Source: Sphingobacterium haloxyli | GTDB taxonomy: Bacteria > Bacteroidota > Bacteroidia > Sphingobacteriales > Sphingobacteriaceae | Assembly: GCF_002980525.1 (NCBI RefSeq) | Contig: NZ_PVBQ01000007.1 | Span: 184,892-248,891 of the forward strand | Direction of reading: 5' to 3' | DNA: 64,000 bases | Shown: positions 31,788 through 41,098 of the stretch, piece by piece | Layout of the letters: each line of letters opens with the position of its first letter | Position numbering within the stretch: position 1 is the stretch's first letter | Translations under genes and position numbers: made by a program | The notes under the pieces: generated by a model | What the model was told of the DNA's origin: nothing | The model's database searches: none | Seen by the model: only the letters and a program-made list of their open reading frames with translations

Positions 31788-31835
31788 TACAATAACAAGA
31801 GGCTGCCCATTTCCGGGCAGCCTCTTGTTATTGTA
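31788..31835. terminator. strong bidirectional terminator (21-bp perfect stem)
   Basis: Bases 31788-31808 pair perfectly with 31815-31835 around a 6-base loop. The inner part is GC-rich (GAGGCTGCCC/GGGCAGCCTC) and the outer part AT-rich. It lies between the converging beta-helix gene (+) and the cupin gene (-) and can stop both. Confidence 0.85.
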
Positions 31836-31850
31836 TGTTCTTCCGTCTCG

Positions 31851-32195
31851 TTATGTCTTTGGTAAAAAGTCCTCCCGTAAGGGAGAAAATACATCGATTA
31901 GCATACCTGGTTCAATGCAAACACATCCATGTACCGAATGCGGCGGCACATAATATCCATCTCCTTTACTTATTATTTTCTCCTCATCATCTATTGTCAT
32001 TTTAAAAGAACCGCTCTCTACATAGGTCACCTGTGCATGAATGTGGCTATGCAATTCGCCTACCGCGCCAGCTTTAAATTGTACTTTTACAAGCATAATG
32101 GTGTCGTCATAACCGTACACCTGACGTTTTATTCCATTCCCAAGATCTTCCCACTGCTCTTGTTTCTCGAATTGAAAATTTTCACTTCTTATCAT
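31851..32195 (-). CDS. KdgF-like cupin protein
   Basis: 114 residues, a single cupin barrel. Metal-binding residues are visible: ELHSHIHAQ (His-x-His...Gln) in the first cupin motif and PPHSVHG in the second. Size and motifs match KdgF, which opens 4,5-unsaturated uronates released from pectin or alginate to the keto form that leads to KDG. It is divergent from the mannonate oxidoreductase/UxuA pair, with a 317-base shared control region, which supports a role in uronate catabolism. Other small cupins look alike, so the name is tentative. Confidence 0.72.
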   Translation of the reverse strand: MIRSENFQFEKQEQWEDLGNGIKRQVYGYDDTIMLVKVQFKAGAVGELHSHIHAQVTYVESGSFKMTIDDEEKIISKGDGYYVPPHSVHGCVCIEPGMLIDVFSPLREDFLPKT

Positions 32196-32512
32196 GTAGT
32201 GTTTTCTTGAATGTTCTGTTCTTATTTCGACGACTAAACTTTTTCGTCAAAACTGTTAAGTTGATATCTTTCTGTCAACGAATTTAAGAATAATACTCGG
32301 TAAAAAAATAGCTAAGACGCCATACGAATTAGCGGATACGAAATCGTTATCGTGAATATTATGGCGTAAACCGTTGAGAATGACTAAAAAAAAAGCTAAC
32401 ATTGACTGCTATAAACTTACGACTATATTAACATGAAATATGCATGTTTCGGAACACAGATACATGTGCTATTCCATATGGCCGTTAACACTTATAAAAT
32501 AATTACTTACAT
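32196..32512. promoter_or_regulatory. divergent control region, kdgF-like / uxuB-like, with a candidate LacI operator
   Basis: 317 bases without a gene. At 32435-32450 lies GAAATATGCATGTTTC, a 16-base near-palindrome (one imperfect pair) with an even-numbered centre TGCA, the form expected of LacI-family operators; a LacI regulator is encoded at 34519. A shorter inverted pair GACGA...TCGTC lies near 32230-32255. I see no convincing TTTG/TAnnTTTG promoter. Operator role is inferred. Confidence 0.35.
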
Positions 32513-33334
32513 ATGAATATCTTAGAGAAATTCTCGTTGAAAAGCAAAGTTATCGTAGTAACTGGCGGTACGGGTATTTTGGGAAAAGCTTTTGTCAAAG
32601 CCTTGGCGGAAGCAGGAGCAAAAGTTTGTATTATCGGTAGAAGCCAAGAGAAGGCAGATGAGCGGGTGGAAATGGTGCAAGCATTGGGCGGAGAGGCGCT
32701 CGCTGTTGTCGCTGACGTAATGGATGAGCATTCTGTCCGCAAAGCTAAAGAGCAGATTTTGAGCAAATGGAATACCATAGATGGACTGGTAAACGCAGCG
32801 GGAGGGAATATTCCAGGCGCGACTATCGGACCGAATGACGATTTATTCGATAACAAAATTGGCGATACGATTAAGGCTATTGAACTGAATCTATATGGTA
32901 CCATCATTCCAACACTTGTCTTTGGAGAGGTTATCGCAAAGCAAGGAAAAGGTTCGATTATCAATATATCGTCTTTGGCCGCGAGCCTGCCGATTACGCG
33001 CGTTTTAGGCTATACGGTGGCTAAGCACGGCGTAGACGGATTTACGAAGTGGATGGCGACAGAACTGGCATTGCGATATGGTGATAAGGTACGTGTGAAT
33101 GCCATCGCGCCAGGTGTGTTCCTAACGGAACAGAACCGTACGTTGTTGACCAATCCGGATGGTAGCTATACGGAACGAGCGGGTAGGTTTGTACAAGGAA
33201 CGCCCTTCTCCCGTTTAGGAGATCCATCAGAATTGGAGGGTACGCTGGTGTATTTGTTAAGCGATGCCTCGGCATTTGTTTCAGGTGAAACCATCTTTGT
33301 TGACGGTGGTTTTAATAGTTGGTGTGGAGTTTAG
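32513..33334 (+). CDS. SDR family oxidoreductase, probable D-mannonate oxidoreductase
   Basis: 273 residues, Rossmann fold. Cofactor motif VVTGGTGILGKA near residue 15, NAAGG near 90, catalytic Ser in ISSLAAS, and YTVAKHG (Tyr-x3-Lys). The C-terminus FVSGETIFVDGGFN is typical of classical SDRs. This group in Bacteroidota reduces D-fructuronate to D-mannonate and replaces the larger UxuB of enteric bacteria. uxuA follows 10 bases downstream, which is the main support for the substrate. Confidence 0.82.
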   Translation: MNILEKFSLKSKVIVVTGGTGILGKAFVKALAEAGAKVCIIGRSQEKADERVEMVQALGGEALAVVADVMDEHSVRKAKEQILSKWNTIDGLVNAAGGNIPGATIGPNDDLFDNKIGDTIKAIELNLYGTIIPTLVFGEVIAKQGKGSIINISSLAASLPITRVLGYTVAKHGVDGFTKWMATELALRYGDKVRVNAIAPGVFLTEQNRTLLTNPDGSYTERAGRFVQGTPFSRLGDPSELEGTLVYLLSDASAFVSGETIFVDGGFNSWCGV

Positions 33335-33344
33335 GTTTTATAAT

Positions 33345-34514
33345 ATGAGTAAGAAATTTTTAGAACAGACGTGGCGTTGGTATGGACCAAATGACCCAGT
33401 ATCCCTACAAGATGTAAAGCAGGCCGGAGCAACGGGAATTGTGTCGGCATTGCATCATATTCCGCACGGAGATGTATGGCCAAAAGCGGATATTTTGGAG
33501 CGGAAGAGAATAATAGAGGAGGCAGGACTCGTATGGTCAGTAGTGGAGAGTGTCACGGTGCACGAAGCAATAAAGACGCGGTCGGAGCAGGTCGATTTTT
33601 ATTTAGATAATTATCGTCAAACATTGAGGAATTTAGCGGAATGTGGAATCAAAACGGTGTGCTATAATTTTATGCCGGTGCTGGACTGGACACGAACGCA
33701 ACTGGATAAAGTGATGGATGATGGATCAAAAGCACTTTATTTCGACTGGATTGATTTGGCCATCTTTGATATATTTATTTTGGAGCGGCCTGATGCTAGT
33801 GCGTCTTATTCAGCGGAAATTGTGGAACAGGCAGAAAGCCGTTACGCTACTTTCGATGACGAGGCGAAGAAATTTTTGCTTTCCAATGTATTAATGGGTA
33901 TTCCTGGGGAGAAAGATCCGTCACTGGAGGACTTGCAGCGCAGTATTGATATCTATGCCGCGATTGGCTTCGATGGTTTGCGGGAGAATCTTACTTATTT
34001 TCTTTCTTCTATTGCCGATGTTTGTGAGGAGCATGGCATAAAAATGACAATCCATCCCGACGATCCCCCATACGCCATCCTAGGACTACCGCGAATTGCA
34101 AGTAATTTAGCGGATTTTAAGTATATCATCCAAACGGTAGATAAGTCGTTTAATGGTGTTTGCTTTTGTACGGGCTCATTAGGCGCCGGACCTGATAACG
34201 ATCTGGTGCAAATATTTAAGCAGGTACAGCATCGCGTTAATTTTGTGCATCTACGTAATGTGAAGAAAGATGCTATAGGGAGTTTCTATGAAGCAGATCA
34301 TTTAGACGGCGACGTTGATATGTATGCCGTTATGAAAGAGCTGGTCGCTGAAAACCAGCAACGCGAAAAAACTATTCCTTTTCGACCGGACCATGGACAT
34401 CAAATGTTGGACGATTTAAATAAAGTTACCAATCCGGGATATTCGGCAATCGGTCGGTTACGAGGATTGGCAGAGCTGCGGGGGCTGGAATTGGGTATTA
34501 TTGGTAGTAGATAA
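33345..34514 (+). CDS. uxuA: mannonate dehydratase
   Basis: 389 residues from ATG 33345 (MSKKFLEQTWRWYG); upstream codons of the same frame lie inside the previous gene. UxuA removes water from D-mannonate to give 2-keto-3-deoxygluconate. Family signatures: ATGIVSALHHIPHGDVW, CYNFMPVLDWTR, HPDDPP, CFCTGSLGAGPDND, FVHLRN and FRPDHGHQM, which hold the metal-binding Cys, His and Asp. It works directly after the SDR upstream; KDG would pass to the kinase at 21474. Confidence 0.96.
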   Translation: MSKKFLEQTWRWYGPNDPVSLQDVKQAGATGIVSALHHIPHGDVWPKADILERKRIIEEAGLVWSVVESVTVHEAIKTRSEQVDFYLDNYRQTLRNLAECGIKTVCYNFMPVLDWTRTQLDKVMDDGSKALYFDWIDLAIFDIFILERPDASASYSAEIVEQAESRYATFDDEAKKFLLSNVLMGIPGEKDPSLEDLQRSIDIYAAIGFDGLRENLTYFLSSIADVCEEHGIKMTIHPDDPPYAILGLPRIASNLADFKYIIQTVDKSFNGVCFCTGSLGAGPDNDLVQIFKQVQHRVNFVHLRNVKKDAIGSFYEADHLDGDVDMYAVMKELVAENQQREKTIPFRPDHGHQMLDDLNKVTNPGYSAIGRLRGLAELRGLELGIIGSR

Positions 34515-34518
34515 ATTA

Positions 34519-35544
34519 TTATCCTATCGTAGAACGTCGAAGCTGAATGGAGGTAGGAAGCTTAATGTTTTCCCACTCGATTTGGCTTCGATTCTTTTTG
34601 TGCATAACTTCGACAAGCTTGTTTACCGAAATTTCTCCGATTTCCGTCGTCGGTTGGCGAATGGTACTTAACGAAGGGTTCAAAGAGAGAGCTAGCTCGG
34701 TATTAGCAAAACCGATAACCGCTAGGGTTTCTGGCACTTTTATTTCTAGTTTAGCTAAAATACCCAATAGATGGGTAGTGATGGTGTCGGCAACGCCGAT
34801 AATAGCATTTGGTGGAGTTGGTAACTGCAGTAAATATCTCACATGTTTTTCCATGTCATCTTGCAAGTCTGCCAAGCTTTTCACCTTACAGTGTACAATA
34901 TATTCCTGCGTAACGGGGATATGAAAATCTTCGTGTGCTTCGATGTACCCAGATAGTCGTTTAGTTGTGATACCTTGATGCGCCCCGCAGAATATGGCTA
35001 TTTTCTTCCGACCGATGTCCAGGAGATGTTTACACGCGTTATACGTTCCTTCCGAGTTTAGCACCCCTACCTTGTGTGTTTCGATGGGATAATACGTTCT
35101 GTCAAATATAACGAGAGGAGTCGTTCTGAGAATCTGCTTGGCCAATGATATATTTGATTCTTCATGAATGGGACAAAAAAGAATTCCATCGACCGATTTA
35201 TCTATCATGGATTGAAGGGCTAATTCTTCAAGCTCTTCATTTTCCATGGTGTTCATAATAATAATCCGGTAATGATGCGTAGCGGCAGCATTTTGCATTC
35301 CCGCGATAATTTGCGCCTCGAAAGGTCCGGTCATTTTGGGAAGAACAACACCAATAGTATTTGTCTTCCCCGTTTTTAGGAACTTGGCAAGAACATTTGG
35401 TTGATAGTTATGTTTCTTTGCGAACGCCTGTACTGTTCGTTTGGTCACCTCGCTAATTTCGTGACTATCATTTAATGCTTTTGATACTGTCGAAACAGAC
35501 ATATTTAATGCCTGGGCTAAACTTTTAAGTGTCGTCTTCGCCAT
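34519..35544 (-). CDS. LacI family transcriptional regulator
   Basis: 341 residues from the ATG at 35544 (MAKTTLKSLAQALN); an upstream ATG at 35565 would overlap the lolA end. N-terminal helix-turn-helix and hinge (MSVSTVSKALNDSHEIS, YQPNVLAKFLK), then a periplasmic-binding-protein-like effector domain (NTIGVVLPKMTGPFEAQII, GVLNSEGTYNACKHLL). It converges on uxuA with a 4-base gap. It probably controls the uxu/kdgF genes through the region at 32196; inference. It follows lolA by 7 bases and may also be read from the ftsK-lolA transcript. Confidence 0.93.
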   Translation of the reverse strand: MAKTTLKSLAQALNMSVSTVSKALNDSHEISEVTKRTVQAFAKKHNYQPNVLAKFLKTGKTNTIGVVLPKMTGPFEAQIIAGMQNAAATHHYRIIIMNTMENEELEELALQSMIDKSVDGILFCPIHEESNISLAKQILRTTPLVIFDRTYYPIETHKVGVLNSEGTYNACKHLLDIGRKKIAIFCGAHQGITTKRLSGYIEAHEDFHIPVTQEYIVHCKVKSLADLQDDMEKHVRYLLQLPTPPNAIIGVADTITTHLLGILAKLEIKVPETLAVIGFANTELALSLNPSLSTIRQPTTEIGEISVNKLVEVMHKKNRSQIEWENIKLPTSIQLRRSTIG

Positions 35545-35551
35545 TACAATC

Positions 35552-36196
35552 TTATCTAAGGTCAACTATCTCATAACTAGGATAATCTGCCGCCTTGAAT
35601 ATAAACTTTGCTGCCGGAATTTGATGGTTCACATAGAGCGTGTTAATGGTGTAGGTATATCGAGCTCCCGATTTATCGAACACAATAACATCGTGAATAT
35701 GTTTGTTTGGATTTATACGCAGTTTGATTTTAGCATAGTTTGTTCTCGTATCTGTAGGCGTCAATTCTACGACGCGCAATACGCCTTTGTTTTGCGCTTC
35801 GTCCTTCGTGCTTTTATATTCAAATCCCTTTTTGTAGAAAGTAAAAAGATTATTGGGGCCAATGCTTTCGGTGTTGTTATCTGACTCACTCACTTGTACC
35901 TCCTGATCTTCTTTGAGAACGGACCAAGTACTTCTTCCATCACTGATAATATCTTGCTCACTCAACTCGATACGGAACTGGTTCTTCGGTTTGTTCAAGA
36001 AGAGAGTTCCCTTATCTACATGGCTCCCTCCCTGTGCTTGCTGTACTGAAAAACTAAAGTCAGACTGTATAGTATGATAGGCGTCGTATTTTGCAGAAAC
36101 CTCGTCTAACAAATTTTTTACTTTGGCATCCACCTGTCCGTATGCTACCACGGACGTACAAATGAAAGCAACGAAAAATGCTATTTTTTTCTTCAT
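35552..36196 (-). CDS. lolA: outer membrane lipoprotein carrier protein LolA
   Basis: 214 residues with signal peptide MKKKIAFFVAFICTSVVAYG. The mature part has the LolA half-barrel pattern: KVKNLLDEVSAKYDAYHTIQ, QSDFSFSV, GTLFLNKPKNQFRIEL, SDGRSTWSVL. It ferries lipoproteins across the periplasm. It begins 1 base after the ftsK stop, so the two are co-transcribed; this ftsK-lolA pairing is common in Bacteroidota. Confidence 0.93.
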   Translation of the reverse strand: MKKKIAFFVAFICTSVVAYGQVDAKVKNLLDEVSAKYDAYHTIQSDFSFSVQQAQGGSHVDKGTLFLNKPKNQFRIELSEQDIISDGRSTWSVLKEDQEVQVSESDNNTESIGPNNLFTFYKKGFEYKSTKDEAQNKGVLRVVELTPTDTRTNYAKIKLRINPNKHIHDVIVFDKSGARYTYTINTLYVNHQIPAAKFIFKAADYPSYEIVDLR

Positions 36197-36197
36197 C

Positions 36198-38783
36198 TTA
36201 TTCGTTATTTCTTAACGTTTCCAAATACTGTTCCAGGGAATACTCGTCGGGGTAAAGTACTTCACGGGCTTTACTCCCCTCAAAAGGGCCAACAATACCT
36301 GCAGCCTCCAGTTGATCGATTATTCGCCCTGCTCTGTTATATCCAAGTTTCAGCTTGCGTTGAATCAATGACGTCGAGCCTTGTTGGTGCATGACAATCA
36401 ACCGGGCAGCTTCTTCAAAAAGTTGGTCACGATCACGCGAATCAAACTCCATGCCACCGCTCCCTTCTCCGTTCTCGTCTACATATTCCGGCAACATAAA
36501 AGCAGATGGGTATCCACGCTGATTCCCGATAAAATCTGATATCTGCTCTACTTCTGGTGTGTCTACAAAGGCACACTGGATACGGGTTAAATCACTTCCA
36601 GTCGCTAAAAGCATGTCCCCGCGACCAATCAGCTGGTCAGCACCGCCAGCATCCAAGATTGTCCGAGAGTCTACTTTAGACAGAACCCTAAACGCCAAGC
36701 GTGCCGGAAAGTTGGCTTTAATAGTACCTGTGATGATATTTACCGATGGTCTTTGTGTAGCAATTACCAAATGTATTCCAACAGCACGAGCCAACTGAGC
36801 CAATCGTGCGATAGGTGTTTCTACTTCTTTTCCCGCTGTCATCATCAAATCTGCAAACTCGTCAACTACCAGAACGATATAGGGTAAGAATCGATGACCC
36901 TCTTCAGGGTTTAATCGCCGGTTAACAAATTTCGCATTATACTCCTTCAAGTTACGTACCGCCGCATTCTTCAATAAGTCGTAACGTTGATCCATTTCGA
37001 TACATAAGGAGTTGAGCGTGTTGATTACTTTTTTTGTATCTGTGATAATAGCTTCGTCTTCGTTCGGTAATTTCGCCAAGAAATGACGCTCTATCGTTTT
37101 GAAAAGAGAGAGCTCGACCTTCTTAGGGTCAACCATGACAAATTTTAGTTCGGCAGGGTGTTTCTTATATAATAAGGAAGTCAGGATCGCGTTGATACCA
37201 ACAGATTTTCCTTGTCCTGTGGCCCCTGCAACTAACAAGTGTGGCATTTTTGCTAAATCCGCTATATATACCTCATTAGATATCGTTTTACCCAGCGCTA
37301 TCGGTAAATCCATGTCCGTTTTCTGAAACTTTTCCGTTGCCAGCACGGAGCGCATCGATACCATCTCTGGAGCGCTGTTGGGCACCTCAATGCCAATAGT
37401 TCCTTTGCCAGGCATAGGCGCAATGATACGTATACCTAAGGCCGCAAGACTCAAAGCAATGTCATCCTCCAAGTTCTTTATTTTGGATATGCGCACGCCT
37501 GGCTTTGGAATGATTTCATATAATGTTACCGTTGGGCCGATTGTCGCCTTGATATGTTCAATCTCAATGCTGTAGTTACGTAATGTCTCTACAATACGGT
37601 TTTTATTGGCCTCTAACTCTTGCTGGTTAATGGTGATTTTGCCGCTGCCGTATTCTTTTAGCAAATCGAGCGTGGGGTATTGGTAGCCCGAAAGGTCTAA
37701 TTTAGGGTCGTATTCTCCAAACTCGGCAACAAGATCGTTAGCTGTAATGGCTTTTTCTTCTACCACTTTCTCTACACTAAGCGCGGGTCCATCAGTCATT
37801 GGTTTCTGTTCATGATGTACAGGCTTTTCAATGATCTCAGGAACATCCACCGTAAAGGTAATTTCATGTTTGTCTTGTTCTTTATTCTCCGTTTGCACAT
37901 TAAGGGCTGCTTGCGTAGAGGCAATAAAGTCGTCTTCGGCCGTATCTACTACTTCTTCCTCCGGTATAGGGGTGTGAAGGGTGTTTTGTGATATATTTGC
38001 CGAAGCATTTATTTTATCGGCAAACGGTTCAAAGTTATCTTCTTCCTCGTCTTCTAGGTCCTCGTCAATCTTTTTTGATGACCAGGTCCACCTCAAATCT
38101 AGATTGTAAACCAGGATGAGTACGGCCAAATAAGCAAAAGCTAGGAGCGCGGCTATGCCGGTACTACCTATCTGAATTTTGAGTAGTTGATTTGTCCAGT
38201 AACCAAACTTTCCTTCAAGTATATGAGGAGAATCTGTTATAAAATCCTGTAAGAACCCTAATGTTACTGATAAGTAGATGATAGTTGTAGCTGAATAAAT
38301 GATCGTTTTCCATACCGGCAGAAGAGATTTTCGATACAGAAATTTATATCCAACAATAAAAAGTATAAATGTAAAAATGAAGGAAGCTACGCCAAACCAT
38401 TCGTAAATAAACTGATTGGCAAGTAAGGCTCCCAGCTTTCCTAGCTTATTTTCTACAACAGGAAGATCTATAGCGTCATCTGCCATTTCATCGGCGCTCC
38501 GAAATAAGCTAGACCAACCGCCGTTTGTTTCCGTTATATAACTTTGGTCTTGTTTCCATGTAAAAAGATACGAAACAAATGAAACGGCCATAATGAAAGA
38601 AACAAACAGCAGGAAAATGCCAAATATCTTGAGGGCTTTACGCTGTCCTTCTGAAAAATTGATATTTTCAAATGAACCAAATCGTCTTTTCTTACTATAT
38701 GTGACATTCCCTGCGGTACGCGGAGCACGTTTAGTACTGCCTGCATTGCCGGGATTTTTAAATGTATTTCCTTTATTTGACAT
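36198..38783 (-). CDS. ftsK: DNA translocase FtsK
   Basis: 861 residues. Four or five N-terminal membrane helices (residues ~45-225, for instance FGIFLLFVSFIMAVSFVSYLF cut short by a polar loop), a linker rich in Glu/Asp and Pro, then the RecA-like motor: Walker A GATGQGKSVG near residue 520, Walker B IVLVVDEFADL, and the C-terminal winged-helix gamma domain (SLIQRKLKLGYNRAGRIIDQ) that reads chromosome polarity sequences. It clears the chromosome through the closing septum with XerCD. First gene of the ftsK-lolA unit. Confidence 0.97.
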   Translation of the reverse strand: MSNKGNTFKNPGNAGSTKRAPRTAGNVTYSKKRRFGSFENINFSEGQRKALKIFGIFLLFVSFIMAVSFVSYLFTWKQDQSYITETNGGWSSLFRSADEMADDAIDLPVVENKLGKLGALLANQFIYEWFGVASFIFTFILFIVGYKFLYRKSLLPVWKTIIYSATTIIYLSVTLGFLQDFITDSPHILEGKFGYWTNQLLKIQIGSTGIAALLAFAYLAVLILVYNLDLRWTWSSKKIDEDLEDEEEDNFEPFADKINASANISQNTLHTPIPEEEVVDTAEDDFIASTQAALNVQTENKEQDKHEITFTVDVPEIIEKPVHHEQKPMTDGPALSVEKVVEEKAITANDLVAEFGEYDPKLDLSGYQYPTLDLLKEYGSGKITINQQELEANKNRIVETLRNYSIEIEHIKATIGPTVTLYEIIPKPGVRISKIKNLEDDIALSLAALGIRIIAPMPGKGTIGIEVPNSAPEMVSMRSVLATEKFQKTDMDLPIALGKTISNEVYIADLAKMPHLLVAGATGQGKSVGINAILTSLLYKKHPAELKFVMVDPKKVELSLFKTIERHFLAKLPNEDEAIITDTKKVINTLNSLCIEMDQRYDLLKNAAVRNLKEYNAKFVNRRLNPEEGHRFLPYIVLVVDEFADLMMTAGKEVETPIARLAQLARAVGIHLVIATQRPSVNIITGTIKANFPARLAFRVLSKVDSRTILDAGGADQLIGRGDMLLATGSDLTRIQCAFVDTPEVEQISDFIGNQRGYPSAFMLPEYVDENGEGSGGMEFDSRDRDQLFEEAARLIVMHQQGSTSLIQRKLKLGYNRAGRIIDQLEAAGIVGPFEGSKAREVLYPDEYSLEQYLETLRNNE

Positions 38784-38911
38784 GAAAATTAGATAACTTT
38801 CCTAATTACAAACTTAGGAAAAATAAAAGAAATGTTGAGTCGTAAAAAGCTGTTGTCGCTCAAATGTATTTTCCTTTCATGTCGTCGATATACGACGGTT
38901 GACGAAAGACA

Positions 38912-38942
38912 TAAAAAAGCGTTCCATTTCTATTGGAACGCT
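38912..38942 (-). terminator. terminator of tyrS
   Basis: AGCGTTCCA (38918-38926) pairs with TGGAACGCT (38934-38942), loop of 7; on the - strand the stem is followed by a run of T. It separates tyrS from ftsK. Confidence 0.85.
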
Positions 38943-38966
38943 CTCATTATTATATTGCTGATGAAG

Positions 38967-40250
38967 TTATTTTGCAATAACTAGAAAGTAGTTTTTTTTG
39001 CCACGCTGCGCCACGACGTACCTGCCGCTGATCAGATGCGTGGTGTTAATCGTTAATTCAGCGTCATTAATTTTCTCTTTGTTGATAGCGACACCGCCTC
39101 CCTGGAGCATTTTTCGTGCTTCACCCTTTGACGGGAAAACCTGGGTATGAACCGCGAGAAAATCCAATACATTGATGCCTTCTCTCAGCTGGTCGGCCGT
39201 AACTTCAAACTGTGGGACTCCATCGAAAACCTCTAATACACCATCGTGCTCTAACTCAGCCAAAAATTCCAAGGAACCATTGCCGAATAGAAATTCCGAA
39301 GTTTTCACTGCCGTTTCATAATCTTTCTCCGAATGGGTACGTATCGTGATATCCTTTGCCAACGCTTTTTGCACCGTTCTGGTATGCGGTGCAGCATCAT
39401 GTTCCGCAATGATAGCGTCAATCTCTTCTTTGGTCTTGAGTGTAAAGATCTTAATCCAACTTTTGGCGTCATCATCTGTTGTGTTTAACCAAAATTGATA
39501 GAATTTGTACGGCGATGTTTTCTTTGGATCTAACCAAACAGCTCCCGATTCCGTTTTACCAAACTTTTGTCCGTCTGCTTTTTTTATCAATTGGGTGGTA
39601 ATCGCATAAGCTGTTCCTTGGTCTTGACGACGTATCATCTCGCTTCCTGTGACAATATTTCCCCATTGGTCTGAACCTCCCATTTGTACTTTACAGTCGT
39701 GATGCTTCCATAGATAGTAAAAATCGTACCCTTGTATCAGTTGATAGGTGAATTCGGTAAAGGAAAGGCCATTGTCTCCTTCAAGACGTTTTTTTACAGA
39801 ATCTTTCGCCATCATGTAATTTACAGTAATCAGCTTGCCAACGTCGCGGATAAAGTCCAAAAATTTAAAATCCTTAAACCAATCATAGTTATTAACCATT
39901 TTCGCGTCGTTGTCACCATCTCCGAATTGTAGGAATTTGGCGAGCTGTGTTTTTAAACTGCTAACATTGTGTTGTAATGTGGCTTCATCCAACAGATTTC
40001 GTTCGGCAGACTTAAAGGAGGGGTCGCCGATCATCCCTGTAGCTCCGCCTACTAATGCAACGGGTTTGTGTCCTGCATTTTGAAAGTGGATGAGGGTCAT
40101 AATCTGTGTTAGGTGTCCCACATGCAGTGAATCTCCTGTTGGGTCGAAGCCAATATAGCCGGAAACTTTTTCTTTATTAAGTAATTCTTCTGTTCCGGGC
40201 ATGATATCTTGTAACATCCCTCTCCAACGTAGTTCTTCTACAAAGCTCAT
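38967..40250 (-). CDS. tyrS: tyrosyl-tRNA synthetase
   Basis: 427 residues. Class I synthetase: [14 protein letters not shown] (HIGH motif, here HVGH), substrate pocket [20 protein letters not shown] and SDQWGN, and KFGKTESG (KMSKS-type loop, TyrRS form KFGKT). The C-terminal S4 RNA-binding domain covers about residues 355-427. Charges tRNA-Tyr, whose gene is at 5689. Single-gene transcript. Confidence 0.98.
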   Translation of the reverse strand: MSFVEELRWRGMLQDIMPGTEELLNKEKVSGYIGFDPTGDSLHVGHLTQIMTLIHFQNAGHKPVALVGGATGMIGDPSFKSAERNLLDEATLQHNVSSLKTQLAKFLQFGDGDNDAKMVNNYDWFKDFKFLDFIRDVGKLITVNYMMAKDSVKKRLEGDNGLSFTEFTYQLIQGYDFYYLWKHHDCKVQMGGSDQWGNIVTGSEMIRRQDQGTAYAITTQLIKKADGQKFGKTESGAVWLDPKKTSPYKFYQFWLNTTDDDAKSWIKIFTLKTKEEIDAIIAEHDAAPHTRTVQKALAKDITIRTHSEKDYETAVKTSEFLFGNGSLEFLAELEHDGVLEVFDGVPQFEVTADQLREGINVLDFLAVHTQVFPSKGEARKMLQGGGVAINKEKINDAELTINTTHLISGRYVVAQRGKKNYFLVIAK

Positions 40251-40337
40251 TTTTTTGTGGTTAAATTTTTTTAATTAAGATTGCAAAGATACGAGATTAA
40301 GCTGTATCTTACGATAATTAATAAGAAGTTTGGGCTT

Positions 40338-41012
40338 GTGAATTTTCTGTCGCATTATTATTTTGAACGCTATAGCCTACATTCTGAAAGGATATTAGGT
40401 GCGCTGCTTCCGGATTTGCTCAAGAATGTGGATAAGCGATATAATTTTCATCCTCAGCGGTTTGAAGAGGTGCTTTTTGCCCATCCAAAAACGATGTGGA
40501 TATCGGAAGGCTGGTATAGACATGTAGAGGTCGATAGGCTCTTTCATACGTCCGATTTCTTCCTCGACCACACGCATGCATTGCGACGCAGACTTGATCC
40601 TGTTGTAGCACATCTTCCTGTACGGGCATCCTTTTTAGCGCATATCGCACTAGAGCTGTTACTGGACCATTTGTTAATAGATCATACGTTAGTCAACCCT
40701 AATAGGTTATACGAGCATTTAGGGCATGTTCAGAAAGTAACCATAGAAAAGTATTTACAGGCCATAGGAGAGGTTGATACGGAACGTTTTTCTGTTTTTT
40801 TTGAACGCTTTGTGACTTCCCGGTATATTTTGGATTATGCCGATATCAGCAATCTTTCTTATGCACTTTTTAATATTTGTAAACGTGTTTGGACATTCGA
40901 AAGTACCGGCGACGATCGGGATAAACTGACTGCATGTTTACGAGTATATAAAGAAGAACATCTGGTGAACTACATGTATATTTTCCATGAGATACAAAGT
41001 AAACTACCTTAG
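40338..41012 (+). CDS. ACP phosphodiesterase-like protein (AcpH family)
   Basis: About 224 residues from a GTG at 40338, which gives MNFLSHYYFERY, matching the MNFLAHLHLA start of E. coli AcpH. The frame extends upstream to 40281 but that part has no similarity and contains the tyrS promoter area. Other family features: GALLPDL near residue 22, His/Asp positions in VDRLFHTSDFFLDHTHALRR, and SFLAHIALELLLDHLLI. AcpH removes the phosphopantetheine arm of acyl carrier protein; whether this homologue does so is unproven. All-helical, cytoplasmic. Confidence 0.72.
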   Translation: MNFLSHYYFERYSLHSERILGALLPDLLKNVDKRYNFHPQRFEEVLFAHPKTMWISEGWYRHVEVDRLFHTSDFFLDHTHALRRRLDPVVAHLPVRASFLAHIALELLLDHLLIDHTLVNPNRLYEHLGHVQKVTIEKYLQAIGEVDTERFSVFFERFVTSRYILDYADISNLSYALFNICKRVWTFESTGDDRDKLTACLRVYKEEHLVNYMYIFHEIQSKLP

Positions 41013-41098
41013 TTTGGGTTATTTTTGTCATTTTTGCAACGATAATTTTTCAAGGTAGCGTTTGCTTAAAGCCTGTTGCCTATAGCCTGATTAATAAT

